A stretch of DNA of 64,000 bases from Paenibacillus terricola (GTDB lineage Bacteria > Bacillota > Bacilli > Paenibacillales > Paenibacillaceae): contig NZ_JACXZA010000002.1 in assembly GCF_014779765.1 (NCBI RefSeq), positions 186,001-250,000 on the forward strand, written 5' to 3'. The position numbers and the translations under genes are program-made. The notes beneath the pieces are model-generated. The model saw nothing but the letters and a program-made list of their open reading frames with translations. It was not told the DNA's origin and did not search any database. This document shows, piece after piece, positions 9,654 through 16,968 of the stretch. The number at the start of each line of letters is the position of its first letter. The first letter of the stretch is position 1.

Positions 9654-10979
9654 TTGAACTCCATCCAACGGAAGCGATGGTTTGGTCTTGTCCTCGTTTT
9701 CTTCGTTTGCATAATCGGGACATCAACCCCTATTCAGCATTTGGCCGCATTCCCTGATGAATTAAGATTATTCTCTGGTCAGCCGAAACGTCTGGATTAT
9801 GGTGTGCCGGTTCATGCAAAAATTACGGTCGACCCTGCGATGCTGCAAGTGAATGGATCGACTACCCGTTCCACCTCCGTCAATCTCAACGAACCTTTGT
9901 CGCTGCAATCGAGCAAGGCCGGTATGACGGAAATGTCCCTGAAATTATTCGGTAAAATTCCGTTTAAAACCGTGAAGGTAAATGTCGTCCCGGATCTGCA
10001 TGTCATACCGGGTGGGCAGACGATTGGCGTTAAAGTAAGGGCTGCAGGAATAATGGTCGTCGGGCATCATCTCGTGAAAGGTGAAGATGGCAAGAAGATC
10101 TCTCCTGGCGAGACTGCGGACATCCATCTTGGTGATTTGATCACGAAGGTCGATGGCGTGCAGATGAATGATGTTCATAAGCTGGCTTCAGTCATTGAGA
10201 AGTCTGGTGTAGCGAAGCGCGCTTTGCAGCTTACGATTAAGCGTTCTGGCAAAATGATTGAGCGTGAGCTTATGCCAGCCTTTGATGCCGAGGACAAATC
10301 GTGGAGGCTTGGTCTCTACATTCGGGATTCTGCCGCAGGTGTCGGTACGCTAACGTTCTACGCGCCTGATCAAGGGGTGTATGGCGCTCTTGGACATGTC
10401 ATTACCGATATGGACACACAGCTTCCTATTGAAGTCGGTGAAGGGCAAATTTTGCAGTCTAACGTTCGCTCGATTAATAAAAGCCAGAATGGTGAGCCTG
10501 GCGAGAAGCGTGCGGAGTTTGTGAAACAGAGCAAAATTTTAGGAAACATTAAACGAAACACGCCATTTGGAATTTTTGGTGGTATGACTGATCAGCCTGA
10601 CCATGGTTATGATAATCGACGTGTCCCTGTTGCTTTCGCTGAAGAAGTGAAGGAAGGGCCAGCTGAAATATGGACGGTTATCGACGGACAGAAGGTCGAG
10701 AAATTCCAGATTGAGATCGTGCATGTAACGAAACAATCGGTTCCGGCTACGAAAGGAATGGTCATTCGAATAACGGATCGACGATTGTTAGAGCGGACCG
10801 GCGGTATTGTTCAAGGGATGTCAGGCAGTCCGATTCTGCAGAATGGCAAGTTAGTTGGCGCTGTAACCCACGTATTCGTGAACGATCCAACGAGCGGATA
10901 CGGGTGTTTCATCGAATGGATGCTGCAGGATGCAGGCGTACTCGTTAAATCAGCACCCAAAAATCTCGAAGCCGTTTAA
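9654..10979 (+). CDS. spoIVB: SpoIVB serine peptidase (SigK-checkpoint signalling)
   Basis: SpoIVB is made in the forespore and secreted into the intermembrane space, where it cleaves SpoIVFA and so triggers pro-SigK processing in the mother cell. The protein has an N-terminal membrane anchor (FGLVLVFFVCIIGTST), a PDZ domain around residues 120-195 (GLKVRAAGIMVVGHHLV-like region through LQLTIKRSG), and an S55 peptidase domain with the His in ALGHVITDMDT and the nucleophile Ser in VQGMSGSPIL. I prefer TTG 9654, which lies 10 bp after AGGGAG (9638-9643); GTG 9645 is only 1 bp from that site. It precedes spo0A as in Bacillus. Confidence 0.95.
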   Translation: MNSIQRKRWFGLVLVFFVCIIGTSTPIQHLAAFPDELRLFSGQPKRLDYGVPVHAKITVDPAMLQVNGSTTRSTSVNLNEPLSLQSSKAGMTEMSLKLFGKIPFKTVKVNVVPDLHVIPGGQTIGVKVRAAGIMVVGHHLVKGEDGKKISPGETADIHLGDLITKVDGVQMNDVHKLASVIEKSGVAKRALQLTIKRSGKMIERELMPAFDAEDKSWRLGLYIRDSAAGVGTLTFYAPDQGVYGALGHVITDMDTQLPIEVGEGQILQSNVRSINKSQNGEPGEKRAEFVKQSKILGNIKRNTPFGIFGGMTDQPDHGYDNRRVPVAFAEEVKEGPAEIWTVIDGQKVEKFQIEIVHVTKQSVPATKGMVIRITDRRLLERTGGIVQGMSGSPILQNGKLVGAVTHVFVNDPTSGYGCFIEWMLQDAGVLVKSAPKNLEAV

Positions 10980-10998
10980 TGGCCTCGAGATTTTTTTT
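10961..10998 (+). terminator. Terminator overlapping the spoIVB stop codon
   Basis: The stem AATCTCGA..GCC / GGC..CGAGATT has the spoIVB TAA (10977-10979) in its loop and is followed by eight T. The last codons of spoIVB therefore double as the left arm of the terminator. Confidence 0.88.
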
Positions 10999-11048
10999 GT
11001 CGTTTCATTACTCTGTATACTTACAAACGCACTGAAAAGCTGCTGTCT

Positions 11049-11057
11049 TTTGTCGAA
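11049..11057 (+). promoter_or_regulatory. Spo0A-binding site (0A box) upstream of spo0A
   Basis: TTTGTCGAA is an exact match to the 0A-box core TGTCGAA. It lies about 15 bp upstream of the candidate vegetative -35. Confidence 0.7.
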
Positions 11058-11073
11058 AGAAAACGAATCATTG

Positions 11074-11103
11074 TTGATTTTGTATTAAATTATTCATTAT
11101 AAA
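11074..11103 (+). promoter_or_regulatory. Candidate vegetative (SigA) promoter of spo0A
   Basis: TTGATT (11074-11079) and TATAAA (11098-11103) are separated by 18 bases. In B. subtilis spo0A has a vegetative promoter upstream of its SigH promoter, and the same order is seen here. Confidence 0.45.
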
Positions 11104-11135
11104 TGAAGTGAATCAAAAAATAAAGAAAAATAATT

Positions 11136-11142
11136 TTCGACA
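11136..11142 (-). promoter_or_regulatory. Spo0A-binding site (0A box), reverse orientation
   Basis: TTCGACA is the exact complement of the 0A-box core TGTCGAA. It abuts the -35 region of the SigH-like promoter. Confidence 0.65.
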
Positions 11143-11171
11143 GAAGGAATTCAAACAGGTTTGTCGAAAAC
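11143..11171 (+). promoter_or_regulatory. SigH-type promoter of spo0A with an overlapping 0A box
   Basis: GAAGGAATT (11143-11151) matches the SigH -35 consensus RNAGGAWWW exactly. After 11 bases, GTCGAAAAC (11163-11171) matches RNNGAATWW at seven of nine positions. A third 0A box, TTTGTCGAA at 11160-11168, overlaps the -10. The arrangement implies direct Spo0A~P feedback on the sporulation promoter. Confidence 0.65.
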
Positions 11172-11254
11172 TATAGATACACCAGAAGGGCAGGCCGAAC
11201 TTATAATCAATAAACCTAAAATCAAATGGATTTAATGTCAAGGGAGGCTATATT

Positions 11255-12073
11255 GTGAGTAAGATTGAAGTATTATTGGCGGATGATAATCGGGAATTTA
11301 CTAATTTATTGTCTGAATACATTGCTGAACAAAATGATATGGTAGTAACGGGAATCGCATATAACGGTGAAGAAGTTATTCAATTGCTTGAAGAAACAAG
11401 AAGAATGCCGGATGTTCTCATTCTAGATATTATTATGCCCCATCTTGATGGTCTTGGTGTGCTTGAACGTCTGAGAGAGCTCAATCCTACTCCTATGCCC
11501 AAAATTATTATGCTGACAGCATTTGGTCAAGAAAATATTACGCAAAAAGCGGTTCAACTCGGTGCTTCTTATTATATTCTCAAACCTTTCGATATGGAAA
11601 TCCTTGCAAACCGTATTCGTCAGCTTGTTGTTAATAATAATGTATTAACACCAACCTCTTCGTACAATAGTTCGTCTACTATTTCTAATAAATCGAATGT
11701 TGTTCCAATTGCTAAGGGCAAAAACTTGGATGCCAATATTACAAGCATTATCCATGAAATTGGGGTACCCGCTCATATTAAAGGTTATCAATATTTGCGC
11801 GAAGCCATTACAATGGTGTACAACAACATCGAGATTTTAGGTGCAATTACGAAAACGCTCTATCCAGCAATCGCGGAGAAATTCAAAACGACGCCTTCCC
11901 GTGTAGAACGCGCAATCCGCCACGCAATTGAAGTCGCTTGGACACGCGGCAATATCGATAGCATCAGCCACCTGTTCGGTTACACGATCAACATTAGCAA
12001 GTCGAAACCAACAAACTCCGAATTCATTGCGATGGTTGCTGACAAACTGCGCATTGAGCATAAAGTGAGCTAA
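11255..12073 (+). CDS. spo0A: Sporulation master response regulator Spo0A
   Basis: Spo0A is the phosphorelay end-point that, when phosphorylated, commits the cell to sporulation by binding 0A boxes. The receiver domain (about 1-120) shows the acidic pocket ADDN (Asp10, Asp11), the phosphoacceptor Asp58 in [12 protein letters not shown] and the conserved Lys in YYILKPF. A variable linker rich in Ser and Asn (about 127-155) leads to the C-terminal DNA-binding domain with [20 protein letters not shown] 11255 lies behind AGGGAGG (11241-11247); B. subtilis spo0A also starts with GTG. The 272 residues fit the family. Confidence 0.98.
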   Translation: MSKIEVLLADDNREFTNLLSEYIAEQNDMVVTGIAYNGEEVIQLLEETRRMPDVLILDIIMPHLDGLGVLERLRELNPTPMPKIIMLTAFGQENITQKAVQLGASYYILKPFDMEILANRIRQLVVNNNVLTPTSSYNSSSTISNKSNVVPIAKGKNLDANITSIIHEIGVPAHIKGYQYLREAITMVYNNIEILGAITKTLYPAIAEKFKTTPSRVERAIRHAIEVAWTRGNIDSISHLFGYTINISKSKPTNSEFIAMVADKLRIEHKVS

Positions 12074-12097
12074 TTATAACGATAACGGGACAATGAC

Positions 12098-12145
12098 AAC
12101 CGCTGTTTATTGGATTTTACAAAAATCCGATGAAAGCGGTTTTTC
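12098..12145 (+). terminator. Rho-independent terminator after spo0A
   Basis: Nested stems AACCGCT/AGCGGTT (12098-12104 with 12135-12141) and GGATTTT/AAAATCC lie inside one hairpin, followed by a T run. Confidence 0.8.
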
Positions 12146-12234
12146 TATATGTACAGACAGCTATACGCAAGTTAATAACATAAAGGAAGAAATGTATAAA
12201 GGAATAAGGTAAAGACTGTAGTAGGGGAGGCACG

Positions 12235-12291
12235 GTGACTGAAGTTGGATATTGGTTATTTAATCATTCTCGGAAGAGGAGGACCATTTGA
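12235..12291 (+). CDS. Possible 18-codon leader ORF coupled to the Imm7 gene
   Basis: GTG 12235 lies a few bases after GGGGAGG (12224-12230) and opens an 18-codon frame that ends at TGA 12289-12291. This stop shares its A with the ATG of the next gene (TGATG). The peptide (MTEVGYWLFNHSRKRRTI) resembles nothing I know. The strong ribosome site and stop-start overlap suggest translational coupling, but the frame is too short to be sure it is a gene. Confidence 0.3.
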   Translation: MTEVGYWLFNHSRKRRTI

Positions 12292-12683
12292 TGTTCGAAT
12301 ATCATGGCTGGGCGGTCATCCTGGACAGCACAGGTGAAGAGGGAAACAGCGCAGCGGCGATATATGATCGGGTAATGAAGTATGTGGAACTATTAAAACC
12401 GAATACAGATGTGCTTGAATTGAAGGCGATTAATGGACAGTATCATCTGTGGCTGTCGGGGTTGAATAATCATGTGCCAACTTCAAAATATGATCCAGTT
12501 GAGATCATGCAAACCTTAGGCGTCATGGCACCGGGATCTTATGGATTGCTGTACGTTTATAATGATGAGAACGAACACCGTACGAATGAATTCCGCGTAT
12601 TCGTCCTTGCTAGAGGCTGTGTGAAGGAGAAGGAGGATCCGTTCTTGTCCCCCATTATACCGATGGTTGCTGACGAATGTTGA
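12291..12683 (+). CDS. Imm7-family immunity protein
   Basis: The N-terminus FEYHGWAVI and the overall 130-residue length resemble the Immunity protein 7 family, members of which neutralise polymorphic or contact-dependent toxins. No signal peptide or membrane segment is seen, so the protein is cytoplasmic. ATG 12291 follows GAGGAGG (12276-12282). No toxin gene lies next to it: the neighbours are spo0A and a DUF2627 gene facing it. It may be an orphan protecting against toxins of competitors. The family call is from recall of the N-terminal signature. Confidence 0.7.
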   Translation: MFEYHGWAVILDSTGEEGNSAAAIYDRVMKYVELLKPNTDVLELKAINGQYHLWLSGLNNHVPTSKYDPVEIMQTLGVMAPGSYGLLYVYNDENEHRTNEFRVFVLARGCVKEKEDPFLSPIIPMVADEC

Positions 12684-12703
12684 GAATTTGCCGTAAATCA
12701 AAA

Positions 12704-12735
12704 CAAGCCCTGCCAGTTCTAGCTGGCTTGGCTTG
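12704..12735 (-). terminator. Convergent terminator between the Imm7 and DUF2627 genes
   Basis: CAAGCC..GCCAG (12704-12716) pairs with CTGGC..GGCTTG (12723-12735) around a 6-base loop, with a two-base internal mismatch. On the minus strand it is followed by TTTTGATTT, so it best fits termination of the minus-strand gene but lies between two converging genes. Confidence 0.65.
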
Positions 12736-12761
12736 TCCATTTCTTCTAGACAGCGATTCGA

Positions 12762-13079
12762 TTAAGAGCCAGGACGTGTCGTCGGCTTCGGTGGACGGGG
12801 GCGTTTCTGGCGGAAGCGGGGAGCGACGTAGTTGTGTTTGCGGTCGCGGAAGAAAATCCAGCCGCCGATAAAGCTAACTCCGATCGCAAATAGAATAAGG
12901 CCAACAACGAATGTAAGCCATTCGAATGACGGTGGATTCACTTCATCGCCATAGGATACGAAATAGTTGTACAGAGCATCTTTCATGCGCAGAAATCCAT
13001 AGGTCGCCAACAGGCCGGGAATGACGAGCAGTAAAATTGCAATGAAGCGTGTCGCTATGACACTAGGTTGTGCTTTCAT
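12762..13079 (-). CDS. DUF2627 family membrane protein (YqzF-like)
   Basis: The 105-residue protein has two clear membrane segments (ATRFIAILLLVIPGLLATYG near 9-28 and WLTFVVGLILFAIGVSFIGG near 54-73) and a basic, proline-rich C-terminal tail. It resembles YqzF of B. subtilis, which also lies between spo0A and the branched-chain dehydrogenase genes; the function is unknown. A GAGAGG site precedes the ATG. It runs opposite to its neighbours, from a separate promoter in 13080-13249. Confidence 0.8.
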   Translation of the reverse strand: MKAQPSVIATRFIAILLLVIPGLLATYGFLRMKDALYNYFVSYGDEVNPPSFEWLTFVVGLILFAIGVSFIGGWIFFRDRKHNYVAPRFRQKRPRPPKPTTRPGS

Positions 13080-13249
13080 ATCGTTACTTGTCCTCTCATT
13101 ATGTAGATGCTGCTAAGTTCCATAATAATCATACATGAACACGTTTCTACTGTCTATTTTGGGATTGAAGTATGTATTCTTTGAAGAAAAATTGTACAAT
13201 AGATGCATAGACCGGCAGACCGGGTAATCAGGAGAGGGTGTTAAGGTAG

Positions 13250-14680
13250 ATGGCAATTGAAGTAGATGTAGCCGTACTCGGCGGCGGCCCAGGCGGATAT
13301 ACGGCGGCGATTCGCGCTGCTCAGCTTGGCAAACGGACGGCCATTATCGAAATGGACAAGCTCGGAGGCACTTGCCTTCATAAGGGCTGCATACCTAGCA
13401 AATCACTGCTTCGCAGCGCAGAGGTATATGCGACGCTGTTGAAAGCAAGTACATATGGCATTGAAGTACAAGAGAATGCGGTTAGTGTGAACTTCGGTCG
13501 CGTTCAAGATCGGAAGGAGCAGACGGTTGAGCAGCTGCACGGCGGCCTGCAATCATTAATGGCGAAGCATGGCATTACGATTGTCAAAGGCAAAGGACGC
13601 ATCATCGGTCCTTCCATTTTCTCGCCGCGTGCGGGAACAGTTGCGGTTGAGCTTGCAGATGGTGAGATGGAATCGGTTGTTTCGAAGCATCTTATTATTG
13701 CGACAGGTTCGCGTCCGCGTCAAATTCCAGGCCTTGAAGCTGACGGGAAGCTAATTCTGACAAGTGATGATGCACTTGCGTTGGAACAGCTGCCAACATC
13801 GATTCTAATCGTAGGCGGCGGAGTCATCGGTGTCGAATGGGCGTCGCTGTTGAACGACTTTGGTGTGGAAGTGACAATCGTAGAAGCGGCGGAGCGTATT
13901 CTGCCGACGGAAGACGAAGATATTTCGCGTGAAGTGACGCGGTTATTCCGTAAGCGCGGTATCCGCATTCTAACGAGTGCTTCCGTTCAACCGAATACAT
14001 ATGCAGGCAGCGATAACGGTGTGAACATTACAGCAGGAGGTACAGACGGCGATGTTCAACTGACAGCTGCATGCATGCTGGTCAGCGTTGGCCGTGTTCC
14101 GAATACGGAAGGTCTCGGTCTTGAGAATACCGATATCCGTACAGACAATAACGGATTTATCTTGACGAATGCGCAGTACCAAACGAATGAACGACATATC
14201 TATGCGATTGGCGATGTCATCGGCGGTGTTCAGCTTGCGCATGCTGCCGCTCATGAAGGGCTCGCTGCTGTCGATCATTCGAATGGCGGCAAACCGGAGA
14301 CGGTTGCAGCTCATCGTATTCCTCGTTGCGTTTACTCTCGTCCGGAGATTGCATCTGTCGGTTATACGGAACGTCAGGCGAAGGACAAAGGCATTCAGAC
14401 GAAGACGGCGAAGCTGCCATTCGGAGCAATCGGCAAGGCGATCGTTGCCGGTGAAACAGAAGGTTTCGTGAAGGTGATTGCAGATGCGGACACGAATGAT
14501 ATCGTTGGCGTCCACATTATTGGTCTGCATGCAACGGACCTTATCGCTGAAGCCACATTGGCCCAGCTGCTCGATGCAACCCCATGGGAAATCGGGCAAT
14601 CGATTCATCCGCATCCGACGCTGTCGGAGGCGCTTGGAGAGGCGATGCTTGCGCTGGATGGCTTGTCGACAGCGTTCTAA
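13250..14680 (+). CDS. lpdV: Dihydrolipoyl dehydrogenase, E3 of the branched-chain 2-oxoacid dehydrogenase
   Basis: E3 re-oxidises dihydrolipoyl groups on E2 using FAD and NAD. The N-terminal FAD site is VAVLGGGPGGYTAA. The redox disulfide is Cys42/Cys47 in GGTCLHKGCIPSK, the NAD site is ILIVGGGVIGVEWAS near 185, and the C-terminal catalytic His-Glu region is IHPHPTLSEALGEA near 452. The 476 residues are typical. ATG 13250 follows AGGAGAGGG (13230-13238). E1 and E2 genes follow, so this E3 serves Bkd. In B. subtilis ptb, bcd and buk precede lpdV; they are missing here. Confidence 0.95.
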   Translation: MAIEVDVAVLGGGPGGYTAAIRAAQLGKRTAIIEMDKLGGTCLHKGCIPSKSLLRSAEVYATLLKASTYGIEVQENAVSVNFGRVQDRKEQTVEQLHGGLQSLMAKHGITIVKGKGRIIGPSIFSPRAGTVAVELADGEMESVVSKHLIIATGSRPRQIPGLEADGKLILTSDDALALEQLPTSILIVGGGVIGVEWASLLNDFGVEVTIVEAAERILPTEDEDISREVTRLFRKRGIRILTSASVQPNTYAGSDNGVNITAGGTDGDVQLTAACMLVSVGRVPNTEGLGLENTDIRTDNNGFILTNAQYQTNERHIYAIGDVIGGVQLAHAAAHEGLAAVDHSNGGKPETVAAHRIPRCVYSRPEIASVGYTERQAKDKGIQTKTAKLPFGAIGKAIVAGETEGFVKVIADADTNDIVGVHIIGLHATDLIAEATLAQLLDATPWEIGQSIHPHPTLSEALGEAMLALDGLSTAF

Positions 14681-14701
14681 ATTTATAACTCAGAGATGAC
14701 G

Positions 14702-14745
14702 AAGGGAACGGCGATGCATGTGATGCAAGCCGTTTCCCTTTTTGC
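14702..14745 (+). terminator. Terminator between lpdV and bkdAA
   Basis: AAGGGAACGGC pairs with GCCGTTTCCC (one bulge) and is followed by five T. It separates lpdV from the E1-E2 genes, so the latter need read-through or their own promoter. Confidence 0.75.
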
Positions 14746-14785
14746 AGAAGAACGGTTATAATGTATATGATCTAGTATTAGTACC

Positions 14786-14799
14786 TGGTTTTAAAACCA
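14786..14799. promoter_or_regulatory. Perfect 14-bp palindrome in the bkdAA leader
   Basis: TGGTTTTAAAACCA is a perfect palindrome midway between the lpdV terminator and the bkdAA start. It looks like a repressor or activator half-site pair, possibly the operator for E1-E2 expression. The regulator is not identifiable from the sequence. Confidence 0.4.
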
Positions 14800-14864
14800 A
14801 CATAAACGGTTACATATTTGATAAAGCAACGCGTTCTGTAAGAGCGCTAGGGAGGGGTAGCTGC

Positions 14865-15896
14865 ATGAACGAGATGGAATCCAAACCTCGTATGTCGCGC
14901 CATCATGAAATAGGCCTGACAGATGACCAAGCGATTGAAATGTATCGTACGATGCTGCTTGCACGCAGATTCGACGAACGCGTACTGCTCCTGCAGCGCG
15001 CTGGCAAAATTAATTTCCACGTCTCAGGCATTGGACAAGAAGCAGCTCAAGTAGCGGCAGGCTTCGCGCTTGACCGAAACGTTGATTATTTTCTTCCGTA
15101 TTACCGCGACTATGGATTAGTCCTTAGTGTAGGCATGACGGTGCGCGAGCTGATGCTCTCCGTATTCGCGAAGGCAGAGGACCCGAATAGCGGCGGACGC
15201 CAAATGCCAGGTCACTTCGGCCACAAGCGCCTTCGGATCGTAACAGGCTCTAGCCCAGTAACGACGCAGGTGCCGCATGCTGTTGGTATCGCGCTTGCAG
15301 CGAAGATGAAAGGCGAGCAGTTCGTCAGCTTCGTAACATTCGGCGAAGGCTCGAGCAATCAAGGCGATTTCCATGAAGGCTGCAATTTTGCCGGTGTACA
15401 TAAACTGCCGGTTATTATTATGTGTGAGAATAACCAATATGCAATCTCGGTACCGATTCATAAGCAGATCGGTGGACGTATCGTCGATCGTGCGGCTGGT
15501 TATGGCTTCCCGGGCGTCCGAGTGGATGGCAATGATCCGCTCGAAGTATACCGTGTCGTGAAGGAAGCGCGTGAGCGTGCGCTGCGGGGCGAAGGTCCTA
15601 CTCTAATTGAAGCGATGATGTACCGTCTGTCTCCACATTCAACTTCTGATAATGACCTTGCCTACCGGTCGAAGGAAGAAGTGGACGAGAACCGTGCGAA
15701 GGACGGTATTCCTAAATATAAGCAGTACTTAATCGATGCTGGCATTTGGTCTGAAGAGCAGGATGTTCAATTAAATGCAGATCTTAAAGTCATTATAGAT
15801 GATGCGACAAGCTACGGGGATAAGGCGCCATTCCCAACACCGGAAAGCACCTTGCTGCACGTATATGACGGAGATTCGGAAGGGGGGCGCGCATAG
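14865..15896 (+). CDS. bkdAA: Branched-chain 2-oxoacid dehydrogenase E1 alpha subunit
   Basis: E1 alpha binds thiamine diphosphate and, with E1 beta, decarboxylates branched-chain 2-oxoacids from Val, Ile and Leu to give branched acyl groups for fatty acid primers. The TPP-binding motif is visible as FGEGSSNQGDFHEGCNFA near residue 164, ending in CENNQYAISVP. The MPGHFGHKRL and SPHSTSDND segments are typical of 2-oxoacid E1. I start at ATG 14865, behind GGGAGGGG (14850-14857), giving 343 residues. The frame extends upstream through the terminator region but without support. Its stop directly abuts the E1 beta ATG. Confidence 0.95.
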   Translation: MNEMESKPRMSRHHEIGLTDDQAIEMYRTMLLARRFDERVLLLQRAGKINFHVSGIGQEAAQVAAGFALDRNVDYFLPYYRDYGLVLSVGMTVRELMLSVFAKAEDPNSGGRQMPGHFGHKRLRIVTGSSPVTTQVPHAVGIALAAKMKGEQFVSFVTFGEGSSNQGDFHEGCNFAGVHKLPVIIMCENNQYAISVPIHKQIGGRIVDRAAGYGFPGVRVDGNDPLEVYRVVKEARERALRGEGPTLIEAMMYRLSPHSTSDNDLAYRSKEEVDENRAKDGIPKYKQYLIDAGIWSEEQDVQLNADLKVIIDDATSYGDKAPFPTPESTLLHVYDGDSEGGRA

Positions 15897-16883
15897 ATGG
15901 CAGTTATGGAGTATATCGAAGCGCTGCGTCTCGCTATGCGAGAAGAGTTGGAGCGGGATGAGAACGTGTTCGTCCTCGGCGAAGACGTTGGTCTGAAAGG
16001 CGGCGTGTTTACGACGACCAAAGGATTGCAGCAGCAGTTCGGCGAACAGCGAGTGATGGATACACCGTTGTCGGAATCTGCGATTGCAGGTGTTGCGATT
16101 GGCGCGGCTATGTACGGCATGAAGCCGATTGCAGAGATGCAGTATTCGGATTTCATGTTCCCTGCCACCAATCAGATCATTAGTGAAGCGGCGAAGATTC
16201 GTTACCGTTCCAATAATGATTGGAGCTGTCCTGTTGTTATTCGTGCACCTATCGGCGGCGGTATCTTCGGCGGCTTGTACCATTCGCAATGTCCGGAATC
16301 GGTGTTCTTCGGAACGCCAGGCTTGAAGATCGTTGCGCCATTCACGCCTTATGATGCGAAGGGCTTGCTCAAGGCAGCTGTTCGTGATCCAGACCCTGTC
16401 CTTTTCTTTGAAAATAAAAAATGCTACACGCTTATTACAGGCGACGTGCCGGATACCGACTATACGGTTGAGATCGGCAAAGCGAATGTACTACGTGAAG
16501 GCGATGATATTACGGTCATCTCTTACAGCCTGCCGCTGCACTTCGCTCTTGAAGCCGCAGAAGAGCTGCAAGAGGAAGAAGGCATCAGCGCTCATATTCT
16601 TGATCTTCGTACGCTGCAGCCGCTCGATAAGGAAGCAATCTTAGAAGCTGTTCGTCGTACAGGTAAGGTTATGATTGTGCACGAGGATAATAAGACGGGC
16701 GGTATCGGTGCGGAAGTTGCTGCGATCATCGCGGAAGAACTGCTGTACGAGCTTGATGCACCGATCATGCGTGTGTGCGGACCAGACGTGCCTGCAATGC
16801 CGATCAACCCGCCGGGCGAGAAGTTCTTCATGTTGAACAAGACCAAGGTAAAAGACGCCATGCGGCAGTTAGCTATCTATTAG
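15897..16883 (+). CDS. bkdAB: Branched-chain 2-oxoacid dehydrogenase E1 beta subunit
   Basis: This is the beta subunit of the E1 heterotetramer and completes the TPP active site and the subunit interface. Visible family segments include VFVLGEDVGLKGGVF near the N-terminus, RVMDTPLSESAIAGVAIGAA, and the C-terminal VIVHEDN-like stretch (VMIVHEDNKTGGIGAEVAA) with CGPDVPAMP. The 328 residues are normal. ATG 15897 follows the alpha-subunit stop without any gap, indicating translational coupling. Confidence 0.95.
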   Translation: MAVMEYIEALRLAMREELERDENVFVLGEDVGLKGGVFTTTKGLQQQFGEQRVMDTPLSESAIAGVAIGAAMYGMKPIAEMQYSDFMFPATNQIISEAAKIRYRSNNDWSCPVVIRAPIGGGIFGGLYHSQCPESVFFGTPGLKIVAPFTPYDAKGLLKAAVRDPDPVLFFENKKCYTLITGDVPDTDYTVEIGKANVLREGDDITVISYSLPLHFALEAAEELQEEEGISAHILDLRTLQPLDKEAILEAVRRTGKVMIVHEDNKTGGIGAEVAAIIAEELLYELDAPIMRVCGPDVPAMPINPPGEKFFMLNKTKVKDAMRQLAIY

Positions 16884-16888
16884 AGGTT

Positions 16889-16919
16889 GTTCAACCAGTC
16901 CTTTTTTGACATTTTGAAC
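16889..16919. repeat. GTTCAA palindromic element, copy A (degenerate)
   Basis: GTTCAACCAGTCC (16889-16901) and GACATTTTGAAC (16908-16919) form an imperfect inverted repeat 50 bp before bkdB. It resembles the better-preserved copies at 24401-24434 and 34120-34158 and is preceded by the same GAGGT sequence as the 24.4-kb copy. Confidence 0.5.
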
Positions 16920-16968
16920 CCGCACTATTAACAATATGGGCAGCGGGCCCGATGGGAGACGAATTGGC

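Noticed and set aside
13172-13249. SigL-type (-12/-24) promoter before the bkd cluster, as in B. subtilis
   Set aside because: No TGGCAC-N5-TTGCA-like sequence is present upstream of lpdV, and no BkdR-like activator gene is next to it.
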